From assembly GCA_041390365.1 (NCBI GenBank), contig JAWKQB010000010.1:1-6467 (forward strand): a stretch of 6,467 nucleotides of DNA, in the 5' to 3' direction. This document shows positions 1 through 4,606 of this stretch, one piece after another. Numbering within the stretch: the stretch's first letter is position 1; each line of letters opens with the position of its first letter. Source of the stretch: Syntrophotaleaceae bacterium (GTDB taxonomy: Bacteria; Desulfobacterota; Desulfuromonadia; Desulfuromonadales; Syntrophotaleaceae). The notes under the pieces are model-generated. The model worked only from the letters and a program-made list of their open reading frames with translations. It had not been told where the DNA came from and searched no databases. The translations under genes were made by a program, and so were the position numbers.

Positions 1-675
1 GTCAATCCAGATACCAACGCCGCATCGAGAAGTTTCGTGCTGGCTGGCAAGGTGGACGGTCTGGTCAAGCAGGATGGCCAATACTTCCTGCTGGAGCATA
101 AGACCGCCTCACAAATCGATGCCGGTTATCTGGAACGGCTTTGGACTGATTTTCAGATCATCATTTATGCGTGGTATCTGGAACAGACCCTAGGTGTCCG
201 TATCTCCGGCATCATCTACAACGTGCTGGTCAAAGCCAAGCTGCGCCAGAGCAAAGGTGAAACGGAAGCTGAGTTTGAAACCCGCCGTGCCGAGCTGATC
301 GCCAAATCCAAAACCGGCAAGAGCAGCGCCAAGCGCAAGATGCCCGAGCCGGATGATGCCTTCCAGCAGCGCCTCAAAGACAAATACCTCGAGCCCGGCA
401 TGTTTCACCGGGAGGTGCTCTACATCTCCCGCGATCAATTCGACGAGCTGCGCAGTGAGCTTTGGGAACTATCCAAAGCCATGCTGGATGCCCGCCGCCG
501 CAACACCTTCTACCGCAATACGGCCTTCTGTTTTCAGTATGGACGCGCCTGTCCCTACTTCCCGCTGTGCCAGAGCGGTGAGAACCCCAACGTCATTGAA
601 AACCATTACCAACGGGTGCTCCCGCACGAAGAGCTGCGGGATGGAGCAAGTGAAGATGCTGCCCCTGTTTTTTAA
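1..675 (+). CDS. PD-(D/E)XK nuclease, RecB/Cas4-like phage exonuclease (5' end cut off by window)
   Basis: The frame is open from base 1, so the true start lies upstream; the GTG at 37 is an internal valine inside the nuclease core and not a credible start. 224 residues are visible. The nuclease signature is clear in window numbering: D19 in GKVDGL, then E32-H-K34 (the ExK pair), then Q52-III-Y56, the QxxxY motif of RecB, AddB and Cas4 nucleases. A charged insert follows (about residues 78-130), with a KLRQ...ET...EF..R pattern that I recall from phage RecB-like exonucleases. Near the C-terminus, C177, C184 and C190 are spaced like the C-terminal cysteines of Fe-S-cluster nucleases; a fourth would have to lie in the missing N-terminal part. 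The likely role is resection of DNA ends to feed the annealing protein encoded just downstream. Cas4 itself is an alternative, but no CRISPR genes or repeats are present. Stop TAA at 673-675. Confidence 0.85.
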   Translation, partial: VNPDTNAASRSFVLAGKVDGLVKQDGQYFLLEHKTASQIDAGYLERLWTDFQIIIYAWYLEQTLGVRISGIIYNVLVKAKLRQSKGETEAEFETRRAELIAKSKTGKSSAKRKMPEPDDAFQQRLKDKYLEPGMFHREVLYISRDQFDELRSELWELSKAMLDARRRNTFYRNTAFCFQYGRACPYFPLCQSGENPNVIENHYQRVLPHEELRDGASEDAAPVF

Positions 676-687
676 CCCAAACCATAC

Positions 688-693
688 AAGGAG
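688..693 (+). promoter_or_regulatory. Shine-Dalgarno AAGGAG for the AAA_24 ATPase gene
   Basis: AAGGAG lies seven bases before the ATG at 701, in the only real intergenic gap of the window (25 bases). It is a near-perfect anti-16S match at ideal spacing and fixes the start of the downstream gene. Confidence 0.85.
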
Positions 694-700
694 ATAAATC

Positions 701-1471
701 ATGCTTCCGAAAAGCAAAACCAAACCGAAAGCAAGCCTGAACGACCTGACCGCACTGGTTTACGGTCCAAGCAAAATTGGCAAGAGCACTTGGTGCTCCC
801 ACGCGGAAAACGCCCTGTTTCTCGCCACGGAACCGGGGCTGAACGCCCTCGAAGTGTTCGAAGCGCCCATTACCTGCTGGGATGACCTTCTGCAGGCGTG
901 TGCCGAGATTGCCGAAGGCAAACACGACTTCAAGACCATCGTCATCGACACGGTGGATAACGCCTACCGCATGTGTGCGGATTATGTCTGCAAGAAATTC
1001 AAGATCGAGCACGAGTCCGACCTTGGCTACGGCAAAGGCTATGCCCTCATCAACAATGAGTTCCAGCGCGTTCTCAACAAACTGGCCTTTCTGCCATACG
1101 GCCTGATCCTCATTTCCCATTCCCACGAGCGTGACATCGAAACACGCACTGGGAAGCACACACGCATTGTGCCGACCCTGCCGGACAAGGCCCGCAAGCT
1201 GGTGACCGGTCTGGTGGACCTGATCCTGTTCTGTGATCTGGACATGAAAACCGGTGACGACGGCAAGCCCATGTATCAGCGGGTGATGCGCACCAAGCCA
1301 AGCCCCAATTACGACGCCGGAGACCGTACCGGCCGACTTCCGGAGATGATCCCTCTGGATTTCCCGACCTTCCTGAAAGCTTTCAATCAAACGGCTGCCG
1401 GTTCAGCGGTGAGTGCCGCCCGGACAAAGTCGGAGCCAGCCACAACGGCTAAACCTCAAACTAAGGAGTAA
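701..1471 (+). CDS. RecA-fold ATPase, phage nucleotide-binding protein (AAA_24), Sak4-like annealing protein candidate
   Basis: 256 residues, matching the usual size of phage AAA_24 (PF13479) proteins. The Walker A loop is GPSKIGKST at residues 22-30, unusually close to the N-terminus, which fits a core-only RecA/Rad51-like fold without an N-terminal domain. The Walker B strand is TIVIDTVD (79-86, D83), and LILISHSH (135-142) is the following strand with a polar end, as in RecA-like ATPases. Residues 231-256 are a low-complexity Ala/Thr/Ser/Lys tail, probably disordered. Several such proteins are known as Sak4-type single-strand annealing proteins, commonly found beside SSB-like genes. Here the neighbours are a RecB-like exonuclease upstream and a DUF669 protein with an SSB-like tail downstream, which supports a recombinase reading. 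The family assignment is firm; annealing activity is inferred. The start is fixed by AAGGAG seven bases upstream. The TAA stop overlaps an ATG at 1471 that is probably not used. Confidence 0.85.
   Translation: MLPKSKTKPKASLNDLTALVYGPSKIGKSTWCSHAENALFLATEPGLNALEVFEAPITCWDDLLQACAEIAEGKHDFKTIVIDTVDNAYRMCADYVCKKFKIEHESDLGYGKGYALINNEFQRVLNKLAFLPYGLILISHSHERDIETRTGKHTRIVPTLPDKARKLVTGLVDLILFCDLDMKTGDDGKPMYQRVMRTKPSPNYDAGDRTGRLPEMIPLDFPTFLKAFNQTAAGSAVSAARTKSEPATTAKPQTKE
1463..1468 (+). promoter_or_regulatory. Shine-Dalgarno AAGGAG deciding the start of the DUF669 gene
   Basis: AAGGAG sits inside the last codons of the ATPase gene. It is only two bases from the ATG at 1471 but eight bases from the ATG at 1477. 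The second spacing is the functional one, so 1477 is the preferred start even though 1471 gives the longer frame. Confidence 0.8.
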
Positions 1472-1476
1472 TGACA

Positions 1477-1950
1477 ATGAGTTGGAATAACGATGACACC
1501 ATGGACCTCGCGCAGTTCGACGATGATTTCGTTTCTGCGGATGTTGAAGAAAAGGACTTTGAAGCTGTTCCCGACGGGAAATATCAGGTCAAGGTCGATC
1601 GTGTGGAACTGACCCGTTCGGAAACTTCCGGCAATCCCATGCTCAAGTGGGCGCTGAAGATTCTGGGTCCCACGCATAAAGGCCGTCTGCTGTGGCGCAA
1701 CAACGTCATTGCCAGCAAGGACAATGTGAAATGGCTCAAGCAGGATCTCTATACCTGCGGCCTGCAGATGGACAAGCTCTCCGATCTCCCGGGCAAACTG
1801 GAAACCCTTCTGGATGTCGGGCTCGAGGTGACCAAGCGCACGAAAAACGAATTCGAGAACATCTACTTCAACCGCCGGATTGTGCTTTCGGATGAAGACG
1901 CCGCCGCACCGTCGACCGGTCACGATGTAGACGACATGATTCCGTTTTGA
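1477..1950 (+). CDS. DUF669 family protein with SSB-like C-terminal tail, probable ssDNA-binding partner
   Basis: 157 residues from the ATG at 1477 (an ATG at 1471 would add two). It matches the DUF669 (PF05037) pattern: an acidic N-terminus (residues 5-30, many Asp/Glu), then a predicted beta-rich segment beginning PDGKYQVKVDRVELTRSETSG, then aromatic and basic positions in WAL, RLLWRN and NEFENIYFNRR. The C-terminus ends D-V-D-D-M-I-P-F, closely resembling the DDDIPF tip by which bacterial SSB recruits partner proteins. Phage DUF669 proteins are regularly found next to Sak4-like and RecB-like genes, as here. The likely role is to coat single-stranded DNA or to load the adjacent RecA-fold protein. 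Domain and tail are visible; ssDNA binding is inferred from family context and the tail. It sits five bases after the ATPase stop, so the two are almost certainly co-translated. Confidence 0.8.
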   Translation: MSWNNDDTMDLAQFDDDFVSADVEEKDFEAVPDGKYQVKVDRVELTRSETSGNPMLKWALKILGPTHKGRLLWRNNVIASKDNVKWLKQDLYTCGLQMDKLSDLPGKLETLLDVGLEVTKRTKNEFENIYFNRRIVLSDEDAAAPSTGHDVDDMIPF

Positions 1951-1952
1951 GG
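1949..1952 (+). promoter_or_regulatory. Weak Shine-Dalgarno GAGG choosing the start of the ERCC4 gene
   Basis: GAGG overlaps the DUF669 stop codon and lies six bases before the ATG at 1959. The in-frame ATG at 1953 directly abuts it and the TTG at 1947 precedes it, so 1959 is the best-placed start. The site is short, and translational coupling to the upstream gene probably helps. Confidence 0.5.
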
Positions 1953-1958
1953 ATGGGC

Positions 1959-2429
1959 ATGGTTACCGTTGTCGTTGATACCCGGGAACAGGAGCCTTAC
2001 GGATTTGATTCGGAATCAGTCGCATCAGTCCGCAAGGCCCTCCCGGCGGGAGATTACTCCATCGAGGGATTCGAGACCCGGGTGGCGGTGGAAAGGAAGT
2101 CCATGGCGGATTTTGTTTCCACTGTCATCCGAGGCCGAAAGCGTTTTCACAAGGAGCTGGAAAAGCTCCGGCATTATGACGCAGCCTGTGTCGTCGTTGA
2201 GGCCAATTACCGGGATATTCTCGGTGCCTGCTACCAGAGCGACGCCCATCCAAACGCCCTCATAGGAACCATTGCCTCCATCATCATCGACTTCGGTGTG
2301 CCCGTTTATTTCTGTTCAGACCGTCAGGCAGCCTGCCGGTTTGTTGAAGAGTTTTTAATGCGCTTTCACCGGAGGTTCGCTCAATGCCAAGAAAAACAAA
2401 CTCCCCGGCAAAACTCCGGGGAAGAATAG
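1959..2429 (+). CDS. Stand-alone ERCC4-domain (XPF/Mus81-type) structure-specific nuclease
   Basis: 156 residues from the ATG at 1959; starts at 1953 or 1947 would add only two to four. The whole protein is essentially one ERCC4 nuclease domain (PF02732). The catalytic signature is complete: D7-T-R9-E10, G31-D32-Y33 and V44-E45-R46-K47 followed by D51-F52. These match the Dx(R)E, GD and ERKxxxD motifs of XPF, Mus81 and Hef. A basic patch (RGRKRFHK, 58-65) follows the active site, as in family members. No helix-hairpin-helix dimer module is visible after the nuclease domain, unlike cellular XPF/Mus81, and the last 15 residues are polar. Members cut branched or flap DNA, so a role in trimming recombination or replication joints is likely. 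Its final 46 bases also encode the first residues of the helicase. Stop TAG at 2427-2429. Family confidence is high; the exact substrate is unknown. Confidence 0.9.
   Translation: MVTVVVDTREQEPYGFDSESVASVRKALPAGDYSIEGFETRVAVERKSMADFVSTVIRGRKRFHKELEKLRHYDAACVVVEANYRDILGACYQSDAHPNALIGTIASIIIDFGVPVYFCSDRQAACRFVEEFLMRFHRRFAQCQEKQTPRQNSGEE
2371..2375 (+). promoter_or_regulatory. Shine-Dalgarno GGAGG for the RecD2 helicase, inside the ERCC4 gene
   Basis: GGAGG lies eight bases before the ATG at 2384, within the 3' part of the ERCC4 reading frame. It supports this start and shows that the 46-base gene overlap is genuine and not an over-extended prediction. Confidence 0.8.
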
Positions 2430-4606
2430 AGAGAGTTTATTATGCCGGGCCAAAGTTTTCCGCAGGCCGTTTGCTCACCGCCACCGGAGAGGAAATCCAG
2501 TTTGCCGGAAATCTGTTTGCCCGTGAAAACCAGCCCGTGGTCCTTTTGGGGACGTGGGCCACCCATCCGAAATATGGTCGACAGTTCAAGGTCGATGCCA
2601 TGGAGCACGATCTTGATCTGAACCCGGAAGGATTGATTCATTATCTGGCCAATCACCCTGAAATCAAAGGGATTGGTCCTGCCAAAGCCCGCCTTATAGT
2701 CGAACAGTTCGGAGATTCATTCGAGGAGACTCTGATTGAATCTCCGGAGCTCATCGCATCAAAAGCCAGAATTTCCCTCGATGCCGCCAATCGTCTGAAG
2801 GATGAATGGTGCAAAAACAGAAGCGTCAATGCCGTGCTGGCATGGCTTTCCGCCTTTGGTTTGACCCACCATCAGGTGACCACATTGGTCGAAAAGCTGG
2901 GCGGCAACTGTCTGGAGATCCTAAAAGCTGATCCTTACATCCTCATCCGGGAATTGCGGGGATTCGGCTTCAAGAAGGTCGACAAGATTGCCCGCAAACT
3001 GGGCACGCCAAAAGACCACACTCCACGAATCCGTGCTGGAATTCAATATTGCATGCACGAGGCGCTGGATCAGGGAAACTGCTGGGTCGAATACGAGGAC
3101 CTTGTTGATCAGTCCAACCTGCTTTTGGTGATGGATAATCTGGACAGCCGTATTCGTATCGAAGCCTCGCTGGACAACCTCATCAGTGAAAGACTGCTCT
3201 CCTGTGAGTCCCATGCAGGACGCTTTCTGGTGGCGCTTTCCGATATCCTGAAAATGGAACAGGACATTGCCGCCATTTTTACCAAGGCGGCTGAGGCAAA
3301 TCCTCATTTCACATCAACCCGCAATCTGCAGAAGCTGATTCTGCGTCAGGCGGAAACGCTCAATGAAAAGCAGCTCGAAGCGGTTCACTCTGCTTTGCAG
3401 CACTCCATCAGCCTCATATCCGGTGGAGCCGGATCGGGTAAGAGCTACACCGTATCGGTCATCAACGCGGTATGTGAAGAGTGCGATCTGGAGGTGGTTC
3501 TTTCCGCCCCGACAGGTAAAGCGGCCAAGAGACTCGAGGAAGTGAGTGGCCGAACCGGAACCACAATCCATCGACTGCTTGGCTATGACGGCAAGTCCTT
3601 TTCAAAGGACAGCAACAATCCCATCGACGCCGACATCCTGATCATCGATGAGTTTTCCATGGTGGATGTTCCTTTGGCTTGGCACCTTTTCAATGCGGTG
3701 GACTTTGCCAGAACGACCATTGTCATTGTGGGAGACCATAACCAGCTACCGCCGGTCGGTCCGGGAAATATCCTTCGGGATCTGATCCACTCGAATGCCA
3801 TCCCCACGGTCATTCTGGATAAGGTGGTCAGGCAGGCCGGTGTGTTGAAGGAAAACAGCACCGCCATTCTCAAAGGCGAAGTTAGGAAAACCAGTGATGC
3901 CAGTACACAGGGATGCCGGGATTGGTATCTGGCGGACCAGTTCACCGACCCGGGGGCCGCCCGAAACTTCCTACTGGACCTCTTTGAAAAACGACTCGAT
4001 GCCCTTGGCTTTGATCTGATCAAAGATGTGCAGGTGTTAACCCCGACGCACAAGGGTCCGCTGGGAACCAAATCGCTCAATGAAGATTTGCAGCGGCTTA
4101 TCCAGAAGCGTCTCTGGTATGTGAATGTGCCGGAAACCCAACCCGGCCGCCGGTCGCCATTTTTGAAACACGACAAGGTCATTCAGACCCGCAACAACTA
4201 TGACCTGAACGTGATGAATGGTGCCATCGGCCATGTGATCGATGTTTTGCCCAACGGCACGCTGCTGATTGATTTCGAGGGTGTGGCGGTTGAGATCGAA
4301 AAAGGATCGCCGAACCTTCAGGACATCCAGCTGGCCTATGCGCTGACAATCCACAAAACCCAGGGATCGGAATTTCCATGCGCTGTCGTGGTGGTCCACA
4401 AGGCTCATTCCTTTATGCATCATCGCAACCTGCTGTACACCGGTGTCACCCGTGCCCGCAAGACTGCGATTGTACTCGGTGACCGCTGGGGCATCCGCAA
4501 TTGCGCCAAGAAATGTCAGGTGGATGACCGCAAGACCTTTCTATCCATTCTCTTGAACAATGTGAATTGCCCTGAAGAGCAGTCAGCTTGTGCGGGGGCA
4601 TTATGA
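2384..4606 (+). CDS. recD2: RecD2-type (RecD/TraA family) superfamily 1 DNA helicase
   Basis: 740 residues, close to full-length bacterial RecD2/YrrC. Order of parts: an N-terminal OB-like segment (about 11-75); helix-hairpin-helix modules around IKGIGPAKARLIVEQFG (94-110) and LRGFGFKKVDKIARKLG (191-207); a helical linker; then the motor. Motifs seen are GGAGSGKS (Walker A, 347-354), LSAPTGKAAKRL (Ia, 373-384), IIDEFSMVD (II, 420-428, D422/E423), VGDHNQLPPVGPG (III, 449-461), VRQ (IV, 482-484), TIHKTQGSEF (V, 655-664) and LLYTGVTRARK (VI, 683-693). DKVIQTRNNYDLNVMNGAIG (597-616) is the usual start of the SH3-like insert. RecD2 enzymes are 5'-to-3' helicases that unwind DNA with single-stranded tails. 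All motor motifs are intact, so it should be active. Here it probably unwinds recombination or replication intermediates with the ERCC4 nuclease it overlaps. GGAGG eight bases upstream fixes the start. The last 15 or so residues show no family motif. Confidence 0.93.
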   Translation: MPRKTNSPAKLRGRIERVYYAGPKFSAGRLLTATGEEIQFAGNLFARENQPVVLLGTWATHPKYGRQFKVDAMEHDLDLNPEGLIHYLANHPEIKGIGPAKARLIVEQFGDSFEETLIESPELIASKARISLDAANRLKDEWCKNRSVNAVLAWLSAFGLTHHQVTTLVEKLGGNCLEILKADPYILIRELRGFGFKKVDKIARKLGTPKDHTPRIRAGIQYCMHEALDQGNCWVEYEDLVDQSNLLLVMDNLDSRIRIEASLDNLISERLLSCESHAGRFLVALSDILKMEQDIAAIFTKAAEANPHFTSTRNLQKLILRQAETLNEKQLEAVHSALQHSISLISGGAGSGKSYTVSVINAVCEECDLEVVLSAPTGKAAKRLEEVSGRTGTTIHRLLGYDGKSFSKDSNNPIDADILIIDEFSMVDVPLAWHLFNAVDFARTTIVIVGDHNQLPPVGPGNILRDLIHSNAIPTVILDKVVRQAGVLKENSTAILKGEVRKTSDASTQGCRDWYLADQFTDPGAARNFLLDLFEKRLDALGFDLIKDVQVLTPTHKGPLGTKSLNEDLQRLIQKRLWYVNVPETQPGRRSPFLKHDKVIQTRNNYDLNVMNGAIGHVIDVLPNGTLLIDFEGVAVEIEKGSPNLQDIQLAYALTIHKTQGSEFPCAVVVVHKAHSFMHHRNLLYTGVTRARKTAIVLGDRWGIRNCAKKCQVDDRKTFLSILLNNVNCPEEQSACAGAL
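2402..2422 (+). promoter_or_regulatory. GC-rich hairpin just downstream of the helicase start codon
   Basis: Arms TCCCCGG (2402-2408) and CCGGGGA (2416-2422) are perfect complements around the loop CAAAACT. The hairpin lies 16 bases after the A of the helicase ATG and just before the ERCC4 stop, inside both genes. No T-run follows, so it is not an intrinsic terminator. In the mRNA it could hamper helicase initiation until ribosomes finishing the ERCC4 gene open it. The base pairing is visible; the regulatory role is inference, and chance pairing in GC-rich sequence is possible. Confidence 0.35.
4009..4025. repeat. Perfect 17-base inverted repeat inside the helicase gene
   Basis: CTTTGATC (4009-4016), one central T, then GATCAAAG (4018-4025). 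The arms are fully complementary, giving an operator-like dyad. It encodes ordinary helicase residues (GFDLIK, 542-547) and lies far from any gene start, so a chance origin is likely. It is recorded because the symmetry is exact. Confidence 0.3.

Noticed and set aside
618..673. Possible terminator: stem CCCGCA/TGCGGG followed later by six T residues at the end of the nuclease gene
   Set aside because: The T-run begins about 27 bases after the stem, too far for an intrinsic terminator, and the next gene follows within 25 bases in the same operon.
1..675. Cas4 of a CRISPR adaptation module
   Set aside because: The motifs overlap with Cas4, but there is no cas1, cas2 or repeat array in the window and the neighbours are phage recombination genes.
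353..697. 114-codon plus-strand frame in another phase running past the nuclease stop
   Set aside because: It overlaps the catalytically intact nuclease, has no Shine-Dalgarno, and its product is a Ser/Thr/Pro-rich string typical of out-of-frame reading.
593..1390. 265-codon minus-strand open frame
   Set aside because: It lies antisense to the AAA_24 ATPase gene, whose Walker motifs, Shine-Dalgarno and neighbours are convincing; its translation shows no recognisable motif.
1471..1476. Upstream ATG at 1471 as the DUF669 start
   Set aside because: Only two bases separate it from AAGGAG, too close for initiation, whereas the ATG at 1477 has eight-base spacing.
3583..4182. 199-codon minus-strand open frame opposite the helicase motor
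   Set aside because: Composition is dominated by Ser/Arg with no domain signature, and the plus strand encodes intact helicase motifs II to IV here.
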